Positions 11,695 through 22,379 are shown, counted from the first letter of the stretch. The stretch: DNA of 64,000 nt from Mactra quadrangularis (GCA_025267735.1 CM046297.1:37226011-37290010); one strand, 5' to 3'. The notes: generated from the letters alone by a model not told the origin. Translations and numbers: made by a program.

Positions 11695-12514
11695 CCTACT
11701 TATAACTTAATACAAGTTACATACAGTTTACTTGTATGTTTGTAGGTCATTAATTTTGATTCATCTCTGATTTACGACATTATTTCGTTACTAGGTTTCA
11801 CGTCATAGTGCTCGGTATTTCAGTTATTTTTACTATGAACGTATGTTATTAAACCGTGTGGGAAACTATCCCCGTTTATCTTAATATCTGAAGATTTTTT
11901 ATCCTGTTTTTATCTGCGACATAATATTAACATGTACATTGTCACCTTGCATTGTTTGTCTTGTCTGGGTTTCATGTATATTAGACAAGGGATTAAATGT
12001 TGCTGTCTTCGGCGCGATATGACCTGTCTGTACTGGTGTGCCGTAAAACCCGAACAAACAAACAATGTTGCTGTCAAACTTGAGGCTGTGGTCACCTTTT
12101 TAAAGACGTCACTTGAATCAAACAGCCCAATCTAGTTTATTACAAATTTAAAATTCTCCGCTAGCATATGCATTTATTTTACATCTGACAATCTTGCAGT
12201 ATGAGGCATGTTAATCGTTACTTTTATAATATTTATGATGCTAGGAAAAATATTGTCACCTTTGAATTACGCACACTGTCATAATAGTTTGGAAAACTTT
12301 ATCTAAGATTAAAAAAGTCAGAAGTTCCAATACTATTAATGATGTCTTGTCTAGACAGAGGCAATGCATCGATTGGTCGACATTAAAGATCATCTGAACC
12401 TGGCCCTCGTCTAACCCTGATCCCGACCCCTGCCCCCTCAGGCAATGTCTGGTGATTCTTAGAGGACAGGCTACAGGTTATGATAGTTATAAATTTACGG
12501 TTAGAAGCCAAGAT
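11695..12514. other. Non-coding stretch
   Basis: No gene is supported. Overlapping open frames on both strands near 11910-12135 are moderately GC-rich, but their translations match no family I recognise and lack splice context. Confidence 0.45.
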
Positions 12515-12605
12515 TAATTTGAGGGTTGCTTGCAAGATTGTAGTAAGTGTGCATTGCTTTAAAGAGAGAGTTACTACTACAGTCTTGCGGGCAATCCTCA
12601 AATTA
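12515..12605 (+). other. 31-bp-arm RNA hairpin candidate
   Basis: The arms 12515-12545 and 12575-12605 are complementary over 31 positions with no bulge. The only four imperfect positions are G-U wobbles when read as + strand RNA. The loop is 29 nt. Size and shape resemble an animal microRNA precursor. It could also be a small fold-back element or the fossil of one. It ends about 25 bp before the LINE fragment. Confidence 0.35.
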
Positions 12606-12631
12606 TTTCCACTTCTTGAATTAATCTCCAA

Positions 12632-13306
12632 ACTTGAATTTTGCTTTTATTTTGCCTTGATTCTGTGTGGGGAAACTGTAATGATAGTCTAATGGAAATT
12701 CTCATTAAATTTCAAAAAAGGGCAGCCAGAATTATTCTGGAAAAAGATTACAACACCCCTTCACAAGAACTTTTTTCCACATTAAAATGGATGAACTTCC
12801 AAGAGAGAGTTGATTATAAAAAATCAATTATCATGTACAAATCAATAAACAATTTATGTCCTCAATATTTAAGTGAAAAATTCATTAAAAGTAATACAGA
12901 ATGTACCCGTCATTTAAGGTCTTCAGATAATGATCAACTGCTTTATGTACCAAAGCCTAGACTGGAATTTACAAAAAAATCTCTAAATTACTCAGGCCCC
13001 AAATTATGGAATGCATTACCATATGAGGTACAATCAGCCAGAAATTTACATTCTTTCAAACATAAATATACTTTGTGGTGGAATACTAAGTAACTTAAAT
13101 GATCTTTGAGCTCTTATTGTTTTCCTTATTTCCTATTTCTCTCATTGTATATATTTTATAAATGTTCTATTTCAATGTTTATCATGCTTGATGTACATAA
13201 TATGTAAATATGTTTTTTGTTAAGAGGCTCACAGGGAAGATTGGGCCCTGCCTAACTGTGTTGCCTCTATAAATAAAGTCTTTATTATTATTATTATTAT
13301 TATTTT
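12632..13306 (+). mobile_element. 5'-truncated non-LTR retrotransposon (LINE) 3' end
   Basis: An open frame to 13093 encodes the C-terminal tail typical of many CR1/jockey-group reverse transcriptase proteins. Seen in order are LDSVWGNCN, KFQKRAARIILEKDY, the LKWMNFQERVDYKK region, the MYKSINNLCPQYL region, VPKPRLEF and SGPKLWNALPYEV. Endonuclease and the catalytic polymerase motifs are absent, so it is a dead 3' fragment. After the stop comes a 3' UTR with AATAAAGTC and a TTA microsatellite tail (13281-13306), typical of such elements. The frame is intact over about 145 codons, suggesting a fairly recent insertion. Confidence 0.85.
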
Positions 13307-14019
13307 GTCTCTTGTGTTAATTTAAAGTCACTTAGATCTAGTTTATATATTCAAGCATCTAAATTACTAAGAGAATTTTTTATCAATATTGTGATAAGTC
13401 ATCTATCAGTGTGTCTGTTTCATTCACAATAATAATTAAAGAATGAACAATCTGAATAGAAGAAGAAAATGAAAATTTTGCTAACTCATTCTTTTAATAT
13501 ATACAGAAAAAACTGATAGTAAAGTCCATAATTGTATTATCATTGTTATGAATGAATTTGCCAGAATGTATTAACTTTGGAGTTTTTTCTACCTCCAATT
13601 ATGGAGAGTTCTTTTTCTCAAAAGTAATTGTTGAGTCCGGATTTTTTATATTTTCGTCTTAAATCATTATCTTTTATTAATTTCATATTCTTTAATATAA
13701 TATATTAATTTTTATTTAATGTATAATAATAATAATATATATTTTTATATATTCTTAAATGCAAAAACTATATGTAATTTTATTAATTTTTGATACTAAG
13801 TTATTAATTTTGTGTTTATATTATTTAAAAGTCTAGAATTTCTTCAATATTAAATATTTCTCATAATTGAAGATTTCATGTAAAACGATATGATTCTGCA
13901 AAATTTGTCGTCATTTCTTAGAAATCTATTTGAAGCTTATTAATTCACTTATACTGACTCAACATTAATTTTCAAACTAAGTTGCTTAATTATTTATTGT
14001 ATTTATTTGAGTTAAAGCT
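13307..14019. other. AT-rich non-coding stretch
   Basis: Very AT-rich sequence with TA/AAT low complexity around 13690-13760. Nothing recognisable. Confidence 0.5.
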
Positions 14020-14284
14020 GTGTCAACACAATTTTAGTTCATTTTACGGCGTCCAGCGCACCTAACCTAGCTTTCCTGGACCCTTGTTTATAACCAGTAC
14101 TCACCTACCCTTCCACAAGGCCGGAAACTTCTCCATATTATCTAATCAATGGAGGAAAATCGACATTATTGTCAAATTTTCATGGTATGGTATAACCTCC
14201 CTGGATGGCATTCAAATCGCACCCCCTCGGGCACGAGTATCCAAATCCTGGTGTGCTACCAATTGCACTATCGACCCGGGTTAA
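14020..14284 (-). mobile_element. SINE family C, minus strand
   Basis: On the minus strand: AACCCGGGTCGATAGTGCAA, GGTAGCACACCAGGATTTGG, body CGACATTATTGTC complement, GAAGTTTCCGGCCTTGTGG, GTGAGTACTGGTTATAAAC, GGTCCAGGAAAGCTAGGTTA and GGTGCGCTGGACGCCGTAAA. It is the best-preserved head of the family in the window. The two overlapping open frames through it are repeat by-products. Confidence 0.85.
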
Positions 14285-14345
14285 GTTGCTTAATTAAGAC
14301 AGCCAGCTGTATTTCTAACTTGCCTGAACAAAATGTTTAATATCA

Positions 14346-14412
14346 GTAACAGGTTTCCTGAACCCAAATATTGATTGTAGGAGGCAATAGGAAGGCCTTT
14401 ATTGTCAAGCCT
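14346..14412 (+). repeat. Short dispersed repeat shared with 37275-37340
   Basis: AACAGGTTTCCTGAACC, then GGAGGCAATAGGA and TTTATTGTCAAG, parallels AACAGGTTGCCAGAACC, GGGGGCAATAGGA and TTTAATGTTGAG near 37.3 kb at the same spacing. It may be part of another SINE-like family; the boundaries are not clear. Confidence 0.3.
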
Positions 14413-15061
14413 TGCTTGAATCGGAACTCTTGTCTAATTTTATAGGAATTGCCTTAAATTTTCTTGAGCAACAACCAGATTTATTATATCATATTGGCAA
14501 AATTATCGACATGGCTGAATCCATTTCATAGACATCGGGGCTGGTTGGTGAAGGCAATGGCTAGTCTCCCCCTTTTAAATAATTCTATCAGTTTTAAATT
14601 TTAAAACAATGATCTTAACCTTAGTCTTTATAGAGATATGTTTAGTTCCTAGTTAGAAATTCTGTGAATTTCTTTGAAGAGCTCTTGATGCTCCCTCATT
14701 CAGCCCTTTCTCCGAATTCTCATTTTTTTGAAACCAAGATTATTGACCTATTTATTAGATATTTTTATGTCTGTGTAAACTACAGCATGCCAATTCTGTG
14801 AAAATTCCATCATAATTTCCAGTATATCGTAGACAAAATAAAGATCTTATGTTAATTCAAAGTATGTCAGGGTGCCAAGAGATATAAGAAAACATACGAA
14901 AATTAATATAAGAAAAACCTTGAATACCTCAGTTGTATTATCTAAGAATGGGGGAGTTATAGTACGTGAATCATAGTTTCTGGTAAGGACATAACAAATA
15001 TATCTAATGTTTTTCAAACCTTTACTTTGAACTATGTTTTTCTGGCTGGATTTAGTAGTTA

Positions 15062-15282
15062 GGCCACAACAAATTGATCATATGTTCTATGGATTCGATC
15101 TCACCTTAATTTTGACGGTTTTTACAAAAAAAAAATTTATTTCCTCACTCGCTCATAAAAATTTGGTCAAACCGCTATATAAAGCAAGTGAAAATATACT
15201 TTTTTTTAAAAAATTCTTCGCTCGCTCGCCCCATTTTTTTTCCAGAAAAATCCGTAGAACACATGATCAACTTGTTGTGGCC
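15062..15282 (+). mobile_element. TIR element (GGCCACAACA family), intact ends
   Basis: The left end GGCCACAACAAATTGATCAT and the right end ATGATCAACTTGTTGTGGCC form inverted repeats of about 33 bp. TTAA follows the right end (15283-15286) and TTAG precedes the left, consistent with a TTAA target duplication with one change. TTAA targets are typical of piggyBac-type elements, although the terminal bases are not a clear match. It is non-coding and 221 bp, and is the partner of 2207-2413. Confidence 0.85.
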
Positions 15283-15344
15283 TTAAGTTGATATATAAGA
15301 AATAGGGAGTTATTTAGATGAATAAGTGAATATACCCTTCCCTA

Positions 15345-15913
15345 AAAAATTTGACAATTATAAGTTTGTACTGGTTAAATACAAGGGTCCAGGAAAGCTA
15401 GATTAGGTGTAATCATAGGTGGATCCAGGCGGGGGCAGACCCGGCGTACGCCCCCCCTAAAATTGCCCAAGCAAAGTTTTTTTCTATCACGAAATATGAT
15501 ATTTATAAGAAATATATATTATGTACATGTCAAAAAAATTTCGCTCCTTTCACTATTGTAAAGTTTTTATAGCAAACATGATTCTGCGGAAATTTAGAAA
15601 ACATCATGAGATAATTATCTAGATGCTTTATATTTTATCCTCTGGAAAAGTATAGTTGAGGCTCTGAAAATGTGCCTGAATCCCTTAGAAATAACCAAAA
15701 CTAAGGAATTTCCGGGGCCGCCCGTCACCTGATCCTTTGGTCAGGGTTTTGCGTGGACCATTCGAGGCCCCTTGGAACCCCATTCTGCTTATTCATTTTA
15801 CACCCCCTCTAACTAGAATTTTCCGCCCCCTCTAACTAGAAATCCTGGATCCGCCTATGGTAATGGCTTCCATGAAATGACCTGTATTGTGTTGAAATGA
15901 CATTTAATCCCAG
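15345..15913 (+). mobile_element. SINE family C, 5'-truncated and split by a TIR element
   Basis: The left piece (GTACTGGTTAAATACAAGGG, TCCAGGAAAGCTAGATTAGG to 15413) and right piece (from 15860: GAAATGACCTGTATTG, GACATTTAATCCCAGTA) together match the 3' half of family C copies. The element at 15414-15859 interrupts it and is the younger insertion. Confidence 0.75.
15414..15859. mobile_element. 446-bp TIR element (CATAGGYGGATCCAGG), nested in a SINE
   Basis: The ends are CATAGGTGGATCCAGG and the complement of CCTGGATCCGCCTATG, a 16-bp inverted repeat with one mismatch. A 5-bp duplication GTAAT flanks it (15409-15413, 15860-15864). The interior is richer in C and G near both ends (CCCGGCGTACGCCCCCCC; CCGCCCCCTCTAACTAG, repeated twice) and has no long frame. 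The terminal GGCGGATCCAGG-like motif is common at ends of several cut-and-paste transposons; the superfamily is not assigned. Confidence 0.85.
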
Positions 15914-16897
15914 TAAAAAAGAAAATATGAATACATAAATCTGATTTTCCATTTTCTTCTCTTTTACCAATTTCCAGGAGCCTATCGAGAAGGGGGCTAC
16001 ATAAAACATTATTTGTTTTTTTTAATAACAGTAGATAAATTAAGGGATAGAGTACATGCCCTTAGGAACAGGGAGGCGAAGGGGGCACAGTCCCCTCGAT
16101 AGTTTTGAAAGTAAATTTGATATAAACTTAAGAATGCTTCCATCTTGAATTAAACATGTAAAAAATCGTCAAAAATCACATAATTTTGCAATAATCAAGG
16201 TTGTCTTTCTGGCGGAACTTTGCTACATGCATGCATATTTATTTGCTCTGCCTTGGACAAATTCTTTTTGGAGGGAAAAATAATCCAGTGAAGCTTACAG
16301 GGAACTTATTGTTATATAGTGATTCTGTCTGCCAAAGATATGATTCTATCTCGTATGATGTATCAACGTTTTTTTCTCAATGAAATGCTATTTTTAGCAC
16401 AGAGAGAAAAGAATGTATCGCAAAACAGAAGAAATATCATCGAGGGAAATTGTATAAAATTTCTTCTCGAAATATTTTCGTAATAATGTAAATCGTGACA
16501 AAGTGCATGATTGCTGAAATAATTGAGCTTCTGTTTAAATGTTGTGGTCGTTTGTTTTTTTTAGGGTGGGTCCAGAGGGCGGAGCTGGTTTTTAGGGGCC
16601 TAGATTTTAAGTCCAAACGCTTAAGGAATTTTTAAATATTTAGGACTTGCATTTGGAAAAGCTGCAATATTGTTATTGTTGAGAATTTTGTTTTAAGAAT
16701 TCTGATAATTGTTGATGATTATAATGGGGTCAGGGCTTTCTGGGGTCGGGGCTTTTAGGGGTCAAGATTGATGTCAGGGTTTAAGGTTTTGCGATGTTTA
16801 ATTACATAAGATCTAAAAAATAGATGGCTGGTCCAAATTGTATTATTGCTGACTCTTGTAGAAGGGCGGAGGAAACTTTGATACATGATTCAGTCTC
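15914..16897. other. AT-rich non-coding stretch
   Basis: No gene is recognised. A block at 16560-16780 has repeated GGGG(T/C)C phrases (GGGTGGGTCCAGAGGG, GGGGTCAGGGC, GGGGTCGGGGC, GGGGTCAAG), a short degenerate repeat. Confidence 0.45.
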
Positions 16898-16908
16898 ATA
16901 CATGACTT

Positions 16909-17139
16909 CTTGTTTTTTTTTTCTTTAACATCGTATTCAACACATATTTAGGTTTTATATACAACGGCCAGCTCTTCCTACTATAGGTTTCCTGGACACT
17001 TTTCTATCACCAGTACTAACTTACCCTACCACAAGGCCGACAACTCATGTATAGGGTATGACCTACCGCGACCGGGTTTGAAACCGCGATCTCCGGATTA
17101 GAAGTCAAACATGCTAACCATTACGCCACGGCCGCAGTT
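16909..17139 (-). mobile_element. tRNA-Arg-like SINE (family A), minus strand
   Basis: Read on the minus strand: GCGGCCGTGGCGTAATGGTT, GCATGTTTGACTTCTAATCC, B-box-like GGTTTCAAACCCGG, then the same body as 8791-9010 and an A-rich end. An 11-bp duplication ATACATGACTT flanks it (16898-16908, 17140-17150). The anticodon-loop region CTTCTAATCC supports descent from a tRNA-Arg-like gene. Confidence 0.92.
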
Positions 17140-17421
17140 ATACATGACTTAAAGAATGTGTTGATAAGATAAATTGAAAACAGAAATAAAAATGTAAGAT
17201 TTATTTTACTGCATGGTGTAAACTTGTTCATCTAAATTACAAGTACAGTTTTTATGTTCCATGTCAATTTGAATGAATTAAAGATCAATCATTGTTAAAG
17301 GTTCTAAGACTAATGTTCTTATTGAATTAAAGGTACTTTAACGAAGGATTTATTTCTGAAATATTGTGAAACCTTCTCACAACGGCCAGTTATAGGTGCA
17401 TACTAGGTGTTGTGGAGTTAT

Positions 17422-17590
17422 TTTCATCACAAAAAGTAGTTTCATCGCAAAAAGAAGTTCTATCACAAACAGTACTTCAATTACAAAAAGTTGTTCCATC
17501 ACAAAAAGTAGTTCCATCACAAAAAGTAGTTCCATCACAAAAAGAAGTTCTATCACAAAAAGTAGTTCCATCACAAAAGTAGTTCCATCA
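17422..17590 (-). repeat. 18-bp minisatellite, array 1
   Basis: About nine units of 18 bp (consensus CATCACAAAAAGTAGTTC on the + strand), with substitutions such as GAAGTTC and TTGTTCC. It translates to six-residue repeats on both strands, so open frames cross it without coding meaning. The unit is the reverse complement of the array at 19160-19391. Confidence 0.92.
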
Positions 17591-17639
17591 GGCTAGTTGC
17601 ACATAATGCATCCATATGGAGCAGACGGACCCTAATAAA

Positions 17640-17955
17640 ATCCAGGCTAGCTCATTTGGTAGCACACAAGTCTATTGATTGAGGGGGCCGTTGGTTTGAT
17701 TCCTTGGTAGGGAATATTTTTGTAAACCTTGGTCATGAAATAATTTCTACAGCCATTCTCCCTCCTACCACTGATTCTTAATCATGTAGCTAGGACAGTT
17801 GTCAGTCACAGATAGAAGTATGTGCTTAGTTACTGGTTAAAAACTAAATCTAGAGATTTAGCCTTTCTAGGAAAGGTGAGTGGGTTGATTGACTGACCGT
17901 CATAAAATGACCTATGCGATGTGTTGCTATGGCATTAAACACAACTCTCAAAAAG
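17640..17955 (+). mobile_element. tRNA-Lys-like SINE (family B)
   Basis: Head GGCTAGCTCATTTGGTAGCA, B-box region TTGGTTTGATTCCTTGG, body GGTCATGAAATAATTTCTAC, CCATTCTCCCTCCTACCACT and GACAGTTGTCAGTCACAGAT, and 3' end GTGTTGCTATGGCATTAAAC. It is diverged from the copies at 19551 and 40909, so it is probably older. Confidence 0.85.
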
Positions 17956-18235
17956 GTGGTCTTTATATTGAGGCCTGACTATAGTAATGTCAGTCACTAA
18001 GTATAAGCTACTTTGACATTTTGATAGAATACCAATTTATTAGATATTAACACCTTGCTGTACAATTAAGTCTAAAATCAATGATTGTACCAGAAAAATT
18101 CAATCAGAACCAGTGAGAGAGTTGCAGGGGGGGAGATGAGTTGCTGCAGTAGTATGGGTTAAATTTTGTGTGACATTTTGTTTGTTTTTTATATGCTTTT
18201 TTTGTTATTTTTAAGTCAAACAGTTCATTTGATTT

Positions 18236-18357
18236 TCTTTGGTAAACAACTAAATCCAGAGATTTAGCCTTTCTATGAACAGTGATTAGGTTGACTGACT
18301 GCCATTATATGACCTATACAATGTGTTGCTGTGGCATTAAACCCAACCAAAACAAAA
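18236..18357 (+). mobile_element. SINE family B, 3' fragment
   Basis: Only the last third of the element remains: AACTAAATCCAGAGATTTAG, GTTGACTGACTGCCATTATA, GACCTATACAATGTGTTGCT and the tail TTAAACCCAACC. It is 5'-truncated. Confidence 0.8.
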
Positions 18358-19159
18358 AAAACTTGTTTGACTTCAACCAAAAACTTTCAATAATGATAAC
18401 ATTGATAATTGTGGGAAGGATTATCTAACTAAAACTAATCCAAAATTCTTGGTATTTCGGCATTGGTATTTCGCCATAGATTTAAAAATGTTACAGAACC
18501 CTATGTCACCATAGATGAAAAATGTTGGGGCTCTCGCTTATTTCAATATTGCCATGGAATGAAGCTGGAGACGGATGCACTAATGTATGCACTAACGTAA
18601 TTCATGTGCACCTTTTTGATTTAGCATGCCCAAATTGGACTCGTAAATGCTCGTCTTAGGGGATACACTAATAGGTATACTTTATGTCATTTTGACACCT
18701 CGATAAAAGACAACTCGGCAATACTTTTAAAATATTCATCTGACATTCCTTTCTTTACCTATCAAATTATCCTGACACTTACCAAGTCAATGCTACATTC
18801 TTCATATAGCGTGGGATTTAAAAAAAACAAAAACTTCAATTCAAATTTGCATACAAATATATGATCGTTGGAAAATGATTTAATTTTGAATGAGATGAAA
18901 TTTTTGTGGTGTAAAGTAAATTCATAAGCTATTTATTATCTGGTACTGAGTTTATGACATCGTTTGTATGTGTGTATTGTATGTACATATTATTATTTAA
19001 CGAGCGTAGGTGTCGTTTGATGGAAAACTCCCAAAATTAAAAAAAAAAATTTAATCAAAAGAAAATATTTCTCGAAGTTGCTGTCTTAATATGATATAAT
19101 ATAATGTTGTGTGAAAAAAATAAAACTGGGATGGTTCATTTTCTGTATTTGATGTATTT
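18358..19159. other. AT-rich non-coding stretch
   Basis: No gene or mobile element is recognised. Confidence 0.5.
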
Positions 19160-19391
19160 ATAGAACTACTTTTTGAGATAGAACTACTTTTTGTGATAGA
19201 ACTGTTTTTTGAGATAGAACTACTTTTTGTGATAGAACTGTTTTTTGAGATAGAACTACTTTTTGTGATAGAACTGTTTTTTGAGATAGAACTACATTTT
19301 GTAATAGAACTTTTTTTTTAGATAAAACAGCTTTTTATGATAGAACTACTTTTTTGATAGAACTACTTTTTGTGAAAGAACTACTTTTTAT
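19160..19391 (+). repeat. 18-bp minisatellite, array 2
   Basis: About thirteen units of 18 bp (consensus GATAGAACTACTTTTTGT) with alternating variants ACTACTTTTTG and ACTGTTTTTTG, so a higher-order 36-bp period is visible in the middle. It is opposite in orientation to the array at 17422-17590. Confidence 0.92.
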
Positions 19392-19550
19392 CCCAGTTTC
19401 ATCCCAGATCACTTCATACTCATCAAAAACCAGTTTTTTGTGTTGCTTATCGTGATATTTTCCTCTAGCACAAAATTTCTGATATTACATAGTCAGACTG
19501 GTTGATTATTTTGGGCTTGTTGATACCTATGTCTATTACTTTTAAACTTA

Positions 19551-19859
19551 ACCAGCCCGGCTAGGTCAATTGGTTGCACGCAAGTTTACTGATAGAGGGG
19601 TTGTGGGTTCCATTCCCGTGCGGGGCATACTTTCGTGGAGCTTGGTTTTGAAATTATTTCTACGGCCATTCTCTCTCCTACCAATGATTTTTAATTATGT
19701 AGGGAAGTTGTCAGTCACTGATGAGAGTATGCGCAATCTAGAGATGCGTTGGTTAATTCAGAAATTTAGCCTTTCCAGGAGGAGTGAGTAGGTTGACTGA
19801 CTGCAGTTACATGACCTATAATTGTGTTGCTACGGCGTTAAACCCAACAAACAAACAAA
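19551..19859 (+). mobile_element. tRNA-Lys-like SINE (family B), full length
   Basis: Head AGCCCGGCTAGGTCAATTGG, B-box region GTGGGTTCCATTCCCGTGC, body CATACTTTCGTGGAGCTTGG, and 3' end GTTGCTACGGCGTTAAACCC with a CAAA tail. A perfect 13-bp duplication ACTTTTAAACTTA flanks it (19538-19550, 19860-19872), so the insertion is well preserved. The frame at 19570-19791 is not a gene. Confidence 0.93.
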
Positions 19860-19872
19860 ACTTTTAAACTTA

Positions 19873-20568
19873 TTGAATCTGGCTAGTGCTCTTCATGGTT
19901 CAGTGCTAATGAAAATTCGTCACGAAGTCTCGTCAGCCTAGTTACGTTTTATCTCAGGAAACTTGATTAGGTGAACTGTCTACCATGCTTATATGATCTC
20001 TGATAATTTCAACAAATGTAAACCAAACAAACATTTTACGAGACTCAATATTTCAACTATCTTGCTGCTTTGTAATGATTTACAATTCAACATGCGATTT
20101 ATATCTTTATCACGTGCATGAAAGATGATTGAATAAATTAAAAATGATGCAATGATTTTCAAATTTTTAGTTGTGACATGTTTTGCTTATTATTATAAAT
20201 GACATTCCTTCGCGTAGATGTTTAGGATAAGTTTGTTGTTGCAAGGTAATGAAAAATAATCCTTTCCATCATGCAATGTTAAAAATGGTTGTCAAAGCTA
20301 AATTAACGAGCATATAAACATTCTTTACCACGACTGCAGACGTAATTATTGTTGATTTATTTTTACTACTCGCTTTTCATAAAAATTGTTAAAAAGGCGA
20401 TTTTCTTTAAAAATAAAAAGTATTTTACATAAGTGATTAATTTTTTGCTGAAAATCACTACATTTTTATGTGACACTTAGTGATTAGCAAGCACACCTTT
20501 TTAACCAGACGATAATTAAAGCACAAAAATTGCATTTTTTTGTTAATAAGTCATGCACATGTCAGATG
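19873..20568. other. AT-rich non-coding stretch
   Basis: Nothing recognisable. Confidence 0.5.
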
Positions 20569-20572
20569 TTAA

Positions 20573-20918
20573 AGGTATTCATTCACAGATTTCAACTTGA
20601 ATATTAATTTTTTCTTATACTATCAAATTTATATGGAAAAATTTTTGGAAGCAGGAAAGTAGCGTTCTGATTATGACAATTTTAGAGCAAATTGTCATAC
20701 AACTACAAATGATGGTGTTTCAAGTTGTAAAAATCTACACGGTATGTCACGGTATAAACATTTGTAGTGTATGTTTGTGACTTTTATTGGATATTTCTTG
20801 CAACATATAGGTCAGTTAGTCTTAAAATAATAAGAATCAATTTATTTGAAACAATTACAGATACTGAATGGTATTTTGAAATTATAAAAAAATAATCAAA
20901 ATCTGTGAACTAGTACCT
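20573..20918. mobile_element. TIR element with TTAA target duplication
   Basis: The left end after TTAA (20569-20572) reads AGGTATTCATTCACAGATTT and the right end is the complement of AGGTACTAGTTCACAGATTT, followed by TTAA (20919-20922). The interior of about 300 bp has no coding capacity. It is a non-autonomous element, possibly piggyBac-type on the basis of the TTAA target alone. Confidence 0.75.
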
Positions 20919-20922
20919 TTAA

Positions 20923-21387
20923 CAGAGTGGCAGGTGCATGAAAGCACAAAGATTTTTACAATGACTTTATTTGGGCATGTCCTTCATAATTCAAAATTCG
21001 TATATCATTGAAATGCATTTTTGAAATGCCTTAACAGTGTTTAGAGATTTATAACTTTTGTATTAAGTATGTTTGTTTTACGAGCATTTGTGTGTGGGTG
21101 ATCTGCACGTCATTGAAACTTGTACCCGATGAATGCACGCTATTGTTGTGGCCTTGACAATTTATTGATCTTATCGTTAAAAAGATTATGAAATTATCAG
21201 GTACAGGCGTACCCTTTCAGTAATATAGATAGAAAAATTTTATCATGCAATCGACATTATATTTCAACAGTTGTATCATTTGGTCTATCTATTAGTACAA
21301 CTGATAAATGGGTGAAGATTACAAGATTTGAAGACTGTTGAATTGTGGGAAGGGTTGTGGTGTCCTGTCGATGGGTAGATATATCTA
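20923..21387. other. Non-coding stretch
   Basis: Nothing recognisable beyond GTTGTGGCCTTGACAATTTA near 21145, which weakly recalls the GGCCACAACA TIR family. Confidence 0.4.
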
Positions 21388-21765
21388 CAGTACCCTACGA
21401 AAGTATGGAGACATTAGAAATTTACTACAATTCTTGAAATTTGGTGATTATTTTTGTAGAATCATTGTTTTTGATGTATCTTAAGTATGGTTTGTGATAA
21501 AATGGAAACAAATATCATGAATGATACACAATTTTGAGATTCAGCATCTGATACCCTAAAGCCTCAAAACACATGTTAATTGTAATTATTTTCCATAACA
21601 AAGATTTTAAGCTATTTTTGTATTCTCAGTAATAAATATAATGATAAGCAAAAAAATAAAGCAAAACCAAAAAGCATATGAAAATAAACAGTGATCAAAT
21701 TTTGGATAAAAGCTATTCAGAAAGCCTACAAAGTGAAGATGTCTCCAAACTTTTGGTGGGTACTG
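21388..21765 (+). mobile_element. Tc1/mariner-type MITE, copy 1
   Basis: The ends are CAGTACCCTACGAAAGTATG on the left and, inverted, the complement of CTCCAAACTTTTGGTGGGTA ending in CTG, flanked by TA on both sides (21386-21387, 21766-21767). CAGTACC plus CCAAAAGTTTGGAGAC is characteristic of Tc1-type ends. The interior GATTCAGCATCTGATACCCT occurs inverted in the copy at 53316-53681. Confidence 0.85.
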
Positions 21766-21824
21766 TAGTCTACATGTCTTGTGTGTCCATTGGCATATTT
21801 TTCAACCTTGCACTTTTTTTTTTA

Positions 21825-22075
21825 ACACTGTCAACACAATTTAGGTAATTTTGCGGCTTTCCTGGACCCATGTCTATAAACAGTGCTCACCTACCCTTCC
21901 GCAAGGCCGGAAACTTCTCCATATTATCTAATCAACAGAGGAAAAGCGACATTATTGTCGAATTTTCATGGAAGGATTAAACTCCCCGGTTGGGTTTCAA
22001 ACTCGTACCCCCTTTGGGCTGCGAGATTCCAAATCCAGGCGTGCTACCAACTGCGCTATCAATCCGTGTTTTGCA
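21825..22075 (-). mobile_element. SINE family C, minus strand
   Basis: On the minus strand: CGGATTGATAGCGCAGTTGG (A-box region), GGTAGCACGCCTGGATTTGG, B-box GGTTTGAAACCC, the body with GAAGTTTCCGGCCTTGCGG, and GGTCCAGGAAAGCCGC. It has a deletion near its 3' end relative to 14020-14284. Confidence 0.85.
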
Positions 22076-22379
22076 CTTTTCGTTTTGCCATATTTAACTT
22101 TAGTTAGTTGAATTTTGACTATTATCATGAGCGAGGAAAAATTAGATCAGGGCATTTTTTCAGTATGAGGGAAAGGGGCCAAGGGCATTACTTAACATTG
22201 AACAATGGATGAGATATTATCCAAATTTGATTGATAGGAAAATGAAAAATCAAAGGTAACTTCCAAATTTTAGAAAAGTGCATGATTTAAAAAAAAATTC
22301 AGACAAAGAAAGTGCCTGGAACAGCCCCTGTTTTATAGGGGAAAAAATGATGTACTTTAATGAAACTTGTTTATAAATT

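Noticed and set aside
17377..17596. Repeat-rich proteins on both strands
   Set aside because: They are translations of the 18-bp minisatellite; a period divisible by three leaves all frames open.
21140..21180. Third copy of the GGCCACAACA TIR element
   Set aside because: Only a short imperfect match to one end, in a layout inconsistent with the inverted ends of the other copies.
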